From Paramecium pentaurelia (taxonomy: Eukaryota; Ciliophora; Oligohymenophorea; Peniculida; Parameciidae): a stretch of DNA of 64,000 nucleotides. A program made the position numbers and the translations under genes. The stretch is taken from the NCBI GenBank assembly GCA_905183005.1, contig CAJJDO010000084.1, positions 186,001-250,000 on the forward strand, given 5' to 3'. The notes under the pieces were generated by a model that was not told the origin of the DNA, did not search any database, and saw nothing but the letters and a program-made list of their open reading frames with translations. Below, one piece after another: positions 48,175-60,892 of this stretch. The number at the start of each line of letters is the position of its first letter. Position 1 is the first letter of the stretch.

Positions 48175-48832
48175 TCAATATCTATAAACTGATCCATAAC
48201 CAAATGTTGGTGCAACATAGCTATAATTTGGGGCATATCCATATGTTGGAGCAACATAGCTTGTTGGAGCAACATAGCTAGTTCTTAATGGAGCTACTGG
48301 TACTACAGGTGCAGCATAACTGTAAGAAAGTGGTGATGCATATGAAACTTAAGCAGGAGGAGCTCTTCTAACCTATAAAGAATTAATAAAAATTGAACTT
48401 CTCTTTCATATTCTAAATAATCAACTCTTGGTACATTCTTTTCAACTGGCACATAATCGATTTATTTTTCATATGAAACTTAAGGAATATATTCCTTTTA
48501 ATATTCCACTGGATAATAATCAGTCACCCATTTTTATCTTGGCACCTACGTGTTAATTTATTATTTACTTAAAAAGTTCTGACTTCCTCTTCCATTTCTA
48601 CTACTGGCTTTTGATATGGAACATATTCAACTCTTGATTCACCTCTAATAGGAGAGTAGGCTGGAGAAGCATAAGAAACAGGAGCTGCATATTATACTGG
48701 TTAAACATATGAGACTGGGGCTCCATATCCAACTAATAATTAGTCTAATTAAGTATTACCTGGAACTGGTCTGGCTATTGATGTTGCTAATGGAGAAGCA
48801 TATGAAACACCTAAAGGAGCATAAGAGTACAT
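48175..48832 (-). CDS. Alveolin-like (cortical/inner-membrane-complex) protein
   Basis: Three introns (27, 23 and 26 nt) give 193 residues. The middle has the alveolin style of alternating charged and V/P/Y residues: VEYVPYQKPVVEMEEEVRTF, VPRQKWVTDYYPVEYQKEYI, PQVSYEKQIDYVPVEKNVPR and VDYLEYEREV. Both ends are low-complexity repeats of Ser, Tyr, Ala and Pro (SYVAPTSYVAPTYGYAPNYS). Alveolins line the alveolate cortex beneath the plasma membrane and support cell shape. The similarity is clear in pattern but the assignment rests on composition and VPV-type repeats. Confidence 0.78.
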
Positions 48833-49200
48833 TTTAATATTAATATTGACAATAAAATTTATTGATGTTTTATTTTAATATGAAATATCAAAACCAAAAA
48901 AATTTGATAAATTATTTAAATTAAAATAAAATTCGAAAGATAGTTAATGTCTTTTATATCAATTATTAGACTTTATAGTTACTTTCGATACATTAACATT
49001 TATATACATCAAACCATCTCTATATAATCTAATTATTAGAGATATTGTGTTATAAAAACAAGCCTTATTGATTTCCACCATATTTAAATATTTATAAAAA
49101 TATACAACCATATAATTAATTAAGCATTTTATTAAGTTTGTGATATTTCCAACTGATTATAAAACTTAATATTATTTAATATAAACTATTTTTTGTTAAT
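48833..49200. promoter_or_regulatory. Shared upstream region of alveolin-like and TTLL genes
   Basis: This is 368 bp of AT-rich DNA between two divergent starts. It must carry both promoters. I could not single out an element and saw no coding frame. Confidence 0.4.
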
Positions 49201-51152
49201 ATGTCGGAATATTTTAGAAAGTATATCAAAAAAGAGCATTATGCTAATCATTAGTATTAGTTTATAATAAAATTATAGCTCAAATCTAAAATTTAAAACA
49301 TCTTTCAGAAATTGCATATTGGAAGTATTTAACAATTATTAAATCAGGCTTTTAAAAGAAGATTATGGAAAGAGACAGAAGGGGATGATTGGGATATAAT
49401 GTGGGCTGAAAAAGAATGGATTCATGAAGTCTTGGATCATACACATCTTTAATCTAATTAAAAAATAAATCATTTCAGAAATCATTACGAGGTATTAACA
49501 AAACTAATTAATTAGTTAACAAGAAAAGATCTAATGATAAAGAATTTTAAAAGGTATAAGAAAAATTTAGAAAGAGAAGGAAAATAAGAAGAAGCAAATA
49601 AGTAATTAATGCATTAATTAATACAGTTATAATTTCTTTCCTCTAACTTTCCACTTGCCTAGTGAATACCCAATATTTTTTGAGGAATTTAAAAGATAAT
49701 CCACCAATAGTGATACTAAAACAGCTTGGATAATGAAGCCTGTATTAATATTGATTTATTTTTAAGATTGGTAAATCTTAAGGTAAAGGTATATTCATCT
49801 TCAACAAAATTCAATAAATATCTTAATGGAAGAACACTTTACGATATAATTAAGATAATCCATAAGCAGAAGCTTATATAGTTTAAAAATACATAGCAGA
49901 TCCATTACTTATTGGAGGCAAGAAATTCGATATGAGAATATATTTATTATGCACTTCTTACTAGCCTTTAACATTATATTTATATAGAACAGGATTTGCA
50001 AGATTTACACATCATCGTTATGATAGTGAAGATATTTCAAATACATGTATTATTGATATATTTAATATTTTTTAAGATGTTCATTTAACTAATGTAGCAA
50101 TTTAAAAGACATCTGACAATTATGATGAAAAATTAGGTGGAAAATGGAATTTATAAACATTAAAACTATATTTAATGACTAAATATGGTTAAGAAAAGGT
50201 TGCTGAAACCTTTTATAATATTTAAATGCTTATGATAAGATCACTTTAAGCAGTTTAAAAGATTATTATTAATGACAAACATTGTTTTGAATTATATGGA
50301 TTTGATATTTTATTGGATGCTCAACTAAAACCATGGCTATTAGAAGTAAATGCAAGGTATTCAATCTAATAAAAAATTTTAGTCCTTCTATGACTTCCAA
50401 TACTCCTGTAGATTTTGAATTGAAGTGTGGTTTGTTAGATGATGTATTTACAATAATTGATTTGGAGAAAGTATTAACAGGTAATGAAGAATAAATTGGA
50501 GGATTTGATTTGATTTGCAAAGGCAATCCAATTAAATTACCTATTAATAGCACATTTACTACTTATTTAGGTGCTTTTAATAATAGACAATAATAATTAA
50601 AAAAGATTGCCAAATCTACTGCTATCAGATTGGCTTAAACATATTAAGAAAGTCAAACGAAAGCAATTGAAATTGGATCTAAAGGATAAAAAGAAAAAGA
50701 AGAAAAAGATAAATAAATGAGAAGTTCATCTAAAGGACCTTAAGTTATGCAAGTATTAATATATATTTAATTTTAGAATGGAGGTAATGGAAATAATAAA
50801 CCTAATAATTTGACTAAATAAAATACAATTATTAAAAGAAATACTACAAATTTACCTGCTTTAGGAACTGTATAAAATAAAAATAACATTAAAAGATAAC
50901 CATTATAAAATGCTGGATAATAATAATAATAAAATTAGTAATCATAATCAAATTCAAGCAAAAAGTAATTTATTTTATTAATTTAGAAATAATCCTAATG
51001 AAGACTCAATGTTGAGTGCTAATCAAAAATTGTAAAAATTAACTTAAGAAAGTAAAATAAATTAGTTTTAACCTTATAAATAATAATCATAATATAATGA
51101 AGTTATGGGTATGGGTGTGGTTTCACGAAATCTTTAAAAAAACGAAGAATGA
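49201..51152 (+). CDS. TTLL9: Tubulin tyrosine ligase-like protein, TTLL9-type
   Basis: Seven introns (22-30 nt) give 591 residues. TTL-domain landmarks are in order: RRLWKETEGDDWDIMWAEKE, KINHFRNHYELTRKDLMIKN, LPSEYPIFFEEFKR, TAWIMKPIGKSQGKGIFIFN (ATP-binding K and G-rich loop), YIADPLLIGGKKFDMRIYLL, VHLTNVAIQKTSDNYDEKLG, CFELYGFDILLDAQLKPWLL and EVNASPSMTSNTPVDFELKC. The DIL(D)...EVNASPS metal-binding site is intact, so it should glutamylate tubulin, acting on ciliary or basal-body microtubules. The closing IDLEKVLTGNEEQIGGFDLI favours TTLL9 over TTLL1. A Gln/Asn-rich tail of about 180 residues follows. Confidence 0.93.
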
Positions 51153-51373
51153 ATTAATATAGTTTTCTAATTCTAAATTATTTATTTATTAATAACCCAA
51201 AAATTTCAAACTAAATATAAGTATTTTTTGATTTCTTTCTTTATAAAATTTTTATAATAAAAGTAACGCAACTACAAATAATTGTTATATTTAATCTATA
51301 ACTATAGGTCATTTATAATTTCTTTTTGATTTCTTGAATCATCTAAAAAAACAATTATTTCTCACTTCTCCCA

Positions 51374-51626
51374 TCATCCTATTTGCTTTATGAGTTTGAT
51401 ATTTCTTCTATGAGAGTTTATTTAATTTCTGATGTTCAATTAATTATATTTTTATTTTTTTCTGAAATTTTACCTTTCAATTAATAAACCCTTTTTTTGA
51501 AAATTCATTGATTTATTTCTTTATAGGCTTCTTCCTAATTCGTAAAAATTGATTAGTATAATTATTTGCTTCATCCTAACAATAATTAATAATTTTTGTA
51601 AAGTCCCAGTGAAATCCTTTACTCAT
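51374..51626 (-). CDS. Possible small basic protein
   Basis: ATG 51626 starts MSKGFHWDFTKIINYCQDEA, followed by NNYTNQFLRIRKKPIKKQIN. One 28-nt intron (GTT...CAG) allows a 74-residue protein. A rival reading without the intron also looks coding further on (LIEHQKLNKLSQKKYQTHKA) but has a TGA before it. The first 45 residues look real; the 3' end is unresolved. No family is recognised. Confidence 0.4.
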
Positions 51627-52165
51627 CCAGTAAAAAGATTCCAAGCTTGTAGATTAACATTTTCATAAGCATAACAAGGTTTATTAAAAGTGTTCAGGAA
51701 ACTATATATTCTAAATTAATATATGATTAGAATAAAGATGTTAATTAAAATAAAATTCATTAAATTTTTAATTATAAGAAAATAATTCTGCGAATTTTCT
51801 TTTGAAATATTAGAAATGAATATTTTAGATTTCAAACAATAAATAGATCCAATTCCTTTTTGTCAATGAACCAATATAATTAATTTAAGTGAAATAAATA
51901 AATTCAACTAATCATCTTTTAAATTAAAATACATGTAAAACATAAAAACTAAATAAAATAGGGATTAAATTTAGAAATCAATTCATTTCCAGATCCTTAT
52001 ATTGATAGTAAATATCATTGAACTTAATAAAAATAAATAAATTTCAAAAGTTTTAAAATGTCATTGTATATTACTCTCATCAATATAATTACTAAATTGT
52101 ATTATATAATTATTTAAAATGCTGTATCTTATTATTTTAACTAATTATAATCAATTAAGAAATTA
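51627..52165. other. Intergenic region, no gene seen
   Basis: About 540 bp of AT-rich sequence between the small basic ORF and the helix-turn-helix gene, which diverge. It probably contains their promoters. No coding frame was supported. Confidence 0.4.
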
Positions 52166-52618
52166 ATGAGCTTATATATAAATATTCAAGATTTAATGAA
52201 ATACGCCAAAATATCAAATTAAGTCAGATAGGCCTTTATAAAAAGGATATCTGAAAAGAAATGTACAATAAGATAAGCAGCAAAGCAATTTGGCATCAAA
52301 TTTTCAACAGCCAAAGCAATTTTATCAATTTATAGACACGAGGGTAGGATTGGGAAAAAATAAAGACGACAAAGAAAGCTTTTAAACAATAATATTTCAG
52401 AAAAGGAAACTTAAAAATCTCTTAAAGAAGAACACACAGAGACCAAAGAGGAGTTTAAAATAGACTAAGCTCCCCAAACTACTGTTAACGACGGCCTAAC
52501 CATACAACACCTACCGCAATATAATTATGACTGGACTTACTTGCAACATTTTTGGATGGTAACCTACATGAATCAACAATTACAATACCAAAATTTTTAA
52601 AGATTTATTGGATATTGA
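52166..52618 (+). CDS. Small helix-turn-helix DNA-binding protein
   Basis: An intronless 150-residue protein, noticeably less AT-rich than its surroundings. Residues 20-62 read QVRQAFIKRISEKKCTIRQA then AKQFGIKFSTAKAILSIYRH and EGRIGKKQRRQRK. This is a helix-turn-helix of the homeodomain-like/psq or transposase-N type (AA..FGI..STAK.I...YR..GRI). The middle is acidic and the end aromatic (YNYDWTYLQHFWMVTYMNQQ). A transcription regulator or a domesticated transposase DNA-binding domain are both possible. No integrase or catalytic part is nearby. Confidence 0.7.
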
Positions 52619-52768
52619 GATACTAATATAAATGAATAGAAATTTTTCAAGAAATTTTATTTTTCATTATTGTTGTTAATATGATTTATGAAATATACTT
52701 TGAATGAAAAAGTTAAACCCGATATATTTTCTTCATACTCAATCCGATTGTGAAAAATCATATGTAAA

Positions 52769-53011
52769 TCACATTATTCTTTACCAATATGTTCTTATTT
52801 AATGTAAAAAAAAGATATTACAAATTTTAAAAATTTTATAATATGAAATCATCATATACTTTCTAACAAATCGTCTATTAATGATTTTGCAATCTTCGAA
52901 TATGTCTATAGCCTTAAATCCATGATAGGAATCCAAAATTTCAATAAATTTGTTATTAAATTTCAGTAATTTTAAATAGTTCTTTCTACACATTAATAAA
53001 TTAATATTCAT
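52769..53011 (-). CDS. Possible 80-residue protein
   Basis: An intronless minus-strand ORF: MNINLLMCRKNYLKLLKFNN at the start, a middle FIEILDSYHGFKAIDIFEDC and a basic/hydrophobic end. The composition is balanced enough to be real. There is no motif, and it is tucked between the HTH gene and the large EF-hand gene. Confidence 0.35.
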
Positions 53012-53197
53012 GAAATTACGTGTTGATTGTAATTGATTATTAAATATTTTATTAGTATTGAAACATATGATTCAAAATAAAATCAAGCTAAAATGGATAG
53101 CTGTCAAATTATGAATTATGTTAATTGAAAATTGCTTTTTTCAATAACAATTTTTATCTGAAAAAGAGAAATTTTTTATAAACAAATAATATATTAA

Positions 53198-56100
53198 TCA
53201 ATTTTCATCATTTTAAGGCTCTTAATCTTCTGGAATTTTCTCTTCATTTTTTTCATCTTTCTTTAAACTAGCTTCTTTAGCCATTTATCGATATTTCTAT
53301 AATGTTGATGATCCATGCTACTTAGTATCTCTTACTAAAGGTCTAGAATAAACTCGGTTCTCCATATCTTATATTTTTTATCTATATTCTGGATTTAACT
53401 TATCCTTTTATTTTTTTTTATCATCTAATTTTTTTTATTTCTCTTCTTGCAGTCTTTACAATTCTCTATCTTAACTGCTTACAACCTTTTTTTTCTCTTT
53501 TTTTTCATCATTCTATTAAGCTGGTTAAGGTGGAGGTGGAACAATTTTAACATTTTTTTAAGGTTTAACCTCTTCTTATTTGATTTCAGATTATTTAGAA
53601 AGTTATTATGACTTTTTAGACTATTAGATAGACATTTCTTATTCTGTTTTTTAGTCAATAGTTTTATTTTCCTATTATTATATTTATTCTTAATCCTATA
53701 AATCTTATTCATCTTAATCCTGATTCTCTTAGTTTTATTATTAATCATTGTCTTTATTTTCATCTTCATTTTATTTCTCTTATGCTTAATCTTCAAATTA
53801 TTGATCTTCATAGTCTTCTTCAGGTTCAGGTGAAATTTCACCATCATCTTGATTGATATCTTCTTATTTTTGACTTTGTTATTTTTATGATAATTTAACT
53901 GATTTTTCTTATTATGATTCTTCTAATTAATTGTTGCTGATTTATTAACTAACTTGCTTTTAACTTTATTAAGATTTTTATACTGATTATTTTTAAGATT
54001 ATGATCTTTGAGTTTAACTCTTTTATGTTTAAGATTTTTATGTTTAATTTTATTATTATTATTCTTCATCATGAAATGATTCTTTTCTTTTATTTCTTTG
54101 ATTATCTTCATCAAGATAATTCAATTCCATTCCTCCTTTGCTTTATTATGACTTTTTATCTTTATCCCTTTTAGAAACAAAGTTTTTATTAATTTTTGGA
54201 TTAAATTTACATTCTGGATCAATATCTTATGGATTTAATTCTTCCATTTTTTTCTTTTTCTCTTTTCTCTTTAATTCATCCTCTTATAATCTTTTAGGCA
54301 TCAAATTAGTACTCTAAAGTTCTGCCTTTCTTTTTTCTCTTTATTCTTTTTTTCTTTGATTTTCTGCAATTTCTTTTTATTTTAATACTTCCATAGTACA
54401 TTCAACTGGAATTTCTTTAGCTTTAAAAGTTTTAGGGATTTCTTTAGTTTATAAACGTTCTTCTGCTATTTATTTTCTTTCCATAAATTTTTAAACATCC
54501 CTTTAATAAAAACTTGGAGGATTGGCATTTTATACTCTAGAAGGTGAAAACCTATCTAAATTATGAGCAGGAACAAACATGGATAGAGGTATAGGATTTG
54601 CTTTAAATTTATTTTGTAATTCAAATTCTTCTTTTTCTTAAATTTCTTTAACCATTTATTCTAATCTTTATTATCTAATAGTTTTCTTTTTTCTTTCATT
54701 AAATTTAGGTTCTTTGGGAACAGTAATTTTATTAAGTGAACTTGAATGCATTTTAGATTATACCTTTTTATCAATTCTTTTTTATTAAGCATCATCAAAT
54801 GATAAATTTTCAATTTCAGCAAAGGCATCTTCTTCCTCTTATATTTAACCTTTAATAATTTATTCATAAATTTTTCTACCTCTTCTTGGAATAGGTTTCA
54901 CATCTAATTTATTATCTAAATCTTCTTTTGGAATTTCACCTTTATCTGAAAAAATGTATACTATATCAGCCCATTAAATAAAATCTATTTCAGTTCTAGC
55001 AATTTTAGAAATAATTGAATTGATAGTTTCAGGTTTTTTGGTTATTGGATCTATCTTTGCAATTTATGAAAGAAGACTCTTTGATTGAGGATCATTTTTA
55101 ATAGTTGCTATAAATTCCTCTTTTAAAATAAAATGAGCACAAATAGTAGGAATCATTTCAAATACATCATTAATAATTTAAAAATATACACTTGGTATTT
55201 GAATAACTAAATGTTCTTCATTTGGAGGATCTTTCTATTCATTTACAAAAAATAATTTTGGTATTTTTGGAGGTAAAGGATTGAAATTAGTTAAATATTC
55301 TGTAAATTATTATAAACTAATAAAATTAGATGCATGACCCTCTAATTAATTTAATGTACTTTCCATCATTTCCAAAATACTTGCTAATGTATATTTTTTT
55401 CCAATTTTTGTAAGGATAGCTGCTTCTTAATTACAATCTACTGTTTCTCTGATTTATTAAATTAATTCTTTTTTACTTACTATTAATTCACAATCTTTAT
55501 CTAATTTCATAAATATCTCTAACATTTATTAGATTACTTCATGATCTAATAGACATCTTCCTTTCATTTTTTCATAATAACCTTCTGATGCAATAGAACC
55601 AGGTCCAAAATGAGCCAAAATTATACGTGCCTACATTAGTCTAATTTCTTCATAAGGTAAAGATAATTTAAAATATTCTTCAAGTTGATTCAATGATATT
55701 AATTCCATCTATTTTCTATTTTTTGAAAGTCTATAATCTGCCAATACCTTTTCTAATACTTAATTAACTGTAGGACTTCCTTATTAAAGACTTATTGGTT
55801 AATTTAATACAGAACTCTTACCTTTTGATAAATCATTCCTTATAGCCCTTATCAAATCTAATCTATTAACAACTCCTTATTCTTAATAATCTAATATTTT
55901 AAAAATTTCTTTAATAGGTTTAGAATATTATAATCTTAAATTTTCTTCTTGATTTTCTTCAAATAATTTAGAATCCTATTTTAATTTAGAAAGCAATTTA
56001 ATTCTATCTTATTATAATCTCTTGACAAACTTACTAAATTCTTATAAATCAAGTAATCCTTTACGATGAGTTTATAATTTATCAAGTTCATTTTCTATAG

Positions 56101-57388
56101 TTTTTACATCTAAATCAAAAATAATTTAAATATCTTTATTAGTACATAAAAATTCAAGAACTTCACCTTTTGATACAACACCAGCATGATCTTTATCAAT
56201 TTATTAAAATGAAAATTTAAGTACAAATTATTCATTTTTTTCACTCTCTATTTATTTTTCTTATTATTTTTCAGTAACAATAGATTTATATATTGCTTTT
56301 TTACTTGCATCATCTAATTAATCAAGTTATTTCTCTGTATATGCTTATACTTATACACGATGTAATTCATCTATAGTTTATACTTTTAATATTGCTCTAT
56401 CAGTAATATCAACTTAATGTTTTTATTTATCTTTATCATCTTTAAGATGATATCTTTCAAAATCTGGAACTTAAAATTCTTTAGCCTTTATTTCCATTTA
56501 TTTTTTCAAATTTTTGTCTTTTTAATACTCTAAAAATTAATGTTAATATAATTGTTATTCAGGTGATTTCATAACTACTTATTCAATATATTTTTCTTTT
56601 GATCTAGGTCTATTTTTATTCTATTCCTTTTATTTTATATAATCATCTATTTATTATTAGATAAATTAATCTTTTTCTTCCTTCTTATTTTATTTTTTTA
56701 AAATCTATTATTGTTATTTATCAACTACTGTTACTTTAACTTATACTTAATCCTTTCTTCTTCTTTCTTCATATTCTTCTCTAGCTTACATTTATTCTTT
56801 TTTTATATTATTTCTATACTCTCTTAATTACTTGATTTTCTCCCATACATTATCATCAGGTTAATAACTATCTACTAAGTCTTATTTCATAAATTATTAT
56901 TCTAATTTATTCAATCTTTCATAATGTTTATCAATTTCACTTTATATTTAATCTAATTGTTCATTTTAAAGTGGAGCTTCCTCTTCAATAACATATTAAT
57001 TCATTCGATTCTCTATATCTTTTTACTCAATTTCTAAGACTCTTCTTTATTCATAAATGAAGTTTGATTTAGCCAATGGTTAATCTTTTAGATTTTAAAA
57101 TACTATTTTTTCTTTATCTTCAATTGCATTCTACATTTTATAAGGTTGTAACCCCATTTTTTAGTATATCTCAAGTTAAGATACCTACATATCTATAATT
57201 GGTTCATCTTTCTTTTAACTTGTTGAAAACATTTTTTTTTTCTCTTCAATAACTGTTTATGGAATTTTGAATCCTCCTGATCCAATAACAGCTTTCTAAA
57301 CTTAATCCTTATTAATTTAAGGTGATTATTTATTTGCCATAACTTCAAGTTATAGAGTTTGAATTGGTATTGCTTTTTTTACAGACAT
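53198..57388 (-). CDS. Large intronless EF-hand/coiled-coil protein
   Basis: A single uninterrupted 1,396-residue reading frame. Residues 60-420 are helical and charged. EF-hand-like units appear in the middle: FQQIDKDHAGVVSKGEVLEF (about residue 410) with a paired LQTHRKGLLDLQEFSKFVKR, and FMKLDKDCELIVSKKELIQQ (about 640), followed by IAKIDPITKKPETINSIISK. The last 450 residues are extremely Gln/Glu/Lys/Ser-rich (DNDQQQNQENQDQDEQDLQD), a low-complexity coiled coil. The EF loops suggest calcium binding; the rest suggests a structural scaffold, possibly cortical or ciliary. Most neighbours have introns, so 4.2 kb without one is notable. Confidence 0.85.
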
Positions 57389-57429
57389 TAAGATATAAAA
57401 GATGATTAATGTTTAAAATTAATAAAAAA

Positions 57430-58888
57430 TCACAAAAGCAAATTAGGGAATGTTTAATCAGCAATTTTATTAACTTCCTCTTCTACTTTGCTTAATGGTA
57501 TATTTGCAGGTAATATATATACAACCTTTCTTTCAGTTACTTTACTACCATAAAACCAGACTCCTGCTCTAATATATTTTTATATTTTTACGTCCTTATA
57601 ACATATTGATTAGAAGTGTTCAATTTTTCATAAACTAATTAAAGTACTCTTAGATTTTCAGAACTTAATTTAGCAACAATTAATTAACTAGATACTCTAT
57701 AAGCCAAATTAACTCCATTAAAATAAATGAATTTAACCAAATCTTATCTTTAATTCTATTCAATAATTATATCTAACTTATATATTAATTTATCAATAGA
57801 TTTTTAGAAGACATTAACAAGTTTTTATAGATTTTATAAATCTTTTAATGGATTTGCAATAACAATAATAAATAATTGTTTCTCTAAAAATGTAAAAATA
57901 TTTTTCTTTTATTTATTTATATAAACCATTTGACCTGAAAATCCTTCTCTTACAATATTTCTTAAATTAAAAAAATTTAAATATGCTGATTGATTATCTG
58001 TATAAGGTGGAAATTTTTAATTTATTTTGCCTTCAAAATTTGACCAAGGTAATCCACTACCATAATAATGTTCTTTAAATAAAATAGCCTTTTAATGTGG
58101 CAAAGTTGAAAATAAGAAATAACCAGCATAAAATACAATAAAATCTGTTATTTATTCCTCTTATTATCTTCCTAAAGTTAATATAGATTATAAATGCATA
58201 TATATAGCAGCATCAATCTTTGCATATTTTAATGAGAAAGATTAAAAATTAAATAAATTCAATATTGCACCAGATCTTGCATTACATAAAATCCATCTTT
58301 ATGTATATTAATCTAATTATGTTAAATCTTATCCATAAAATAATTCAAAATTTATCACAAAATTCTCAGCAATATTAGTATATAAATTTTTTGATAAGCT
58401 AAAATGAAATTTATTGCATTCACTAAAAAAATAATCCTCAACAATAGTTTTTATTTTTGATATTTTTTAATGAGCTAGAGTCATAAATAGAAATAGATCT
58501 TCTTTAACCCTACATATTATATGGGTTTGTTATTCCAAATGTATTGTTTAAAACTACAAAGATTCATTTTTGTTTTTATTTTCTTACTACTCTAAAATAT
58601 TAGGATTTGGATTAAATTATGTAAAAAATTGAAAGATACCTTCAGCCATTCCTGTTTAAATTCTTTTTTCTTCAATATTTGCATTTTGTGGATAGTAATA
58701 GATTAATTTTGCATCTTATTAATCCTATATATTAATATATTAAATACTTATTCAGATGGTTTAGGTACAGTTGGAATAGCTAATGGATTAAAAAAGAATA
58801 ATGCTTTTAGTGAGAAATCAAAATTTAGTTGATCTTAATTCATACTAAAATAATTATTTAATTATACTCTATATATATCAGTATTCAT
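57430..58888 (-). CDS. CCZ1: CCZ1-like vesicle-fusion protein (Mon1-Ccz1 complex)
   Basis: Two 23-nt introns give 470 residues. The N-terminal longin-like region reads LKALFFFNPLAIPTVPKPSE, DAKLIYYYPQNANIEEKRIQ, TGMAEGIFQFFTQFNPNPNI and CRVKEDLFLFMTLAHQK. This is the Ccz1 order in which a YYP...E-K-R-x-x-x-G-x-x-E-x-x-x-x-F-F element is diagnostic. The C-terminus GVWFYGSKVTERKVVYILPA closes the last longin fold. With Mon1 it is the guanine exchange factor for Rab7 in endosome and autophagosome maturation. Mon1 is not in the window. The match is by eye but covers the whole length. Confidence 0.75.
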
Positions 58889-59024
58889 AGCCTTAAATAT
58901 AAGAAAATGTTAATGATTAATTATTTATTTTTGATAATAACTATTCTTCAATTATAATATATCATACTATAAATTAAAACTTTAAAACAAATCTTTATAT
59001 ATAATAAATCAATTAATAAAGTTG

Positions 59025-60775
59025 TCAAATATTTTTCAAATGATTCCACATTTCTTATATCTTATCAATAGTAACAGTTTCTGTTAAACACTCTTAAAAT
59101 TCAGGATAGATCCCTGTAAATTGAGTACTTTCTATAAGTGCAATAACAGTAACAACATCAAATTCATCAATGAATCGTTTTGAACACAATCTAGCATGAG
59201 CTTCAGATAATCTAATTAATGATTCTAGTTTTCTTGCAGTTACTTATTAAGTGGATTATCTGATAAAAGTAAAGTATTTTTAGATAACTTATTAGCAATC
59301 TTCATTCATTATAGGTTAAAAAGTATTTTTAACATAGATAATATATTATTTTAATTATTTAAGAGTATAATTTTATTTATTGTTATTAAGATTGAAAATG
59401 TGATCACACAATTATTTGTCTAATTCATAATCATGTTGATCTTTTAAAATGTATATTTGATCAAATCTACTTAATAAAGGTGTAGATAAACCAGAATTAT
59501 ATTATATTGACAATTTACTATTATATACTTACTCAACTGGATTACAAGCAGCAATAATAGTAGTTCTTGCATTTAATTTTGTAGATATTCCAGCTTTGCT
59601 ACTACTAATTGTTTGTTATTCCAATGCTTCTAAAATAGATTATTATGATTGTTAATTTAATAGATTAAATTCATCTATGCAACATAAACCTTAATCAGCC
59701 ATAACTAAAGCACCAGCCTCTATCATCCAATCTGATCCCTCTTTAACAAAAGAAAGTGTTAATCCTGCTTAAGTTGTTCCAATACCATTTACATATATTG
59801 ATTTTTCACTAATTGTACATGCATTTCTAAGGAATGTAGATTTACCTGTTCCAGGTTCACCTATTAATAAAAGATGAGAATCTCCTCTTACTGTAATTCC
59901 ATTATTTGATTTTGTTACTCCTCCTATTAAACTTAAGAGTGTTCCTAATTTAACTTACCATTAATTGCATAATTCAGGTATGAATGAATTGATTACTTAA
60001 TTTCTATGTTAAAAAGTGCAATTTAATTAATCATTATCAATATTCTAAAGAAGCTTTAATTAATTTTATAATCTTAAGTATTTACAATCAATCCATAGAG
60101 TTATTTAAGGTATCTATTTAATCATCTTCCATCTTTAAGTCACTATACCTCCAATTATTACATCATCTCCAGAATTACAACTATTTACAAATTCTCCTTC
60201 TAACATTACTCTAATATTATTTGATATAGTTCCAGGTTCAATTGTAGTATATGTGTCTTATATTTTAATTTCTTAATAATCAATTAATTTTGAATCTTCT
60301 AATTTTTCAAATGCTGTAGAATTACACTTTTACTTTTTAAATCCTTAAAATTTCTATTTGAAGAATGGATTATATTTTTGTTATTTGATAACTATATTTT
60401 GACATTTCAATTAATTTTCAGTCATAAAATAATTTGATGAACATGATTAAACTTCTGTTACAAATTTACATTCTTTGCATCTATAAGAAAGTATTTTCGA
60501 CATGGATTTAGCACTAAATTACAATTTTATTAATACATCCCAGCTCTTATCACTGTTCCCTTTATTAAAACAATTTTGTGTGTTTAATTTATTTCAGCAA
60601 TTTTATTTAATTTAAAGCAAATTGGTATGTTTACGAATCTTTGAGTCTATTGAAATGATAAATCATCAATATATTCACTTGAATCAGGGAACTTATCCAA
60701 TAGTTCTGTTAAACTAGTTAAAAATGATTAATACTCTATAGTTTCTTATGAACAAAATTCTTTAATTGTTTCCAT
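59025..60775 (-). CDS. MCM8/MCM9-like helicase
   Basis: One 23-nt intron gives 575 residues. The N-terminal OB region has KIVLIKGTVIRAGIAKSMSK, a divergent zinc cluster (CKEC ... CQN ... KCNS), and EPGTISNNIRVMLEGEFV. The AAA+ core is complete: Walker A LLLIGEPGTGKSTFLRN, Walker B with GLCCIDEFNLL, sensor 1 TIIAACNPVE, arginine finger STPLLSRFDQIY, and the C-terminal lid TQQVTARKLESLIRLSEAHA. There is no extended N-terminus as in MCM2-7. The gene ends soon after the lid, which favours MCM8/9, the recombination-repair helicases. Which of the two cannot be decided by eye. Confidence 0.88.
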
Positions 60776-60892
60776 TTAAAATAATTAATTAACTCTAATA
60801 TTCTGATTTTTTCAACACTATTATGACAATAATGTAACTATTTTATATAAATTAATATATTTAATCACCATCATCTGCTAAAATTATCTCAA

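Noticed and set aside
53400..54900. Several Lys/Asn-rich short frames with conventional stops on the minus strand
   Set aside because: They are off-frame shadows of the 1,396-codon EF-hand gene. Only that frame is open without TGA across 4.2 kb and shows EF-hand motifs.
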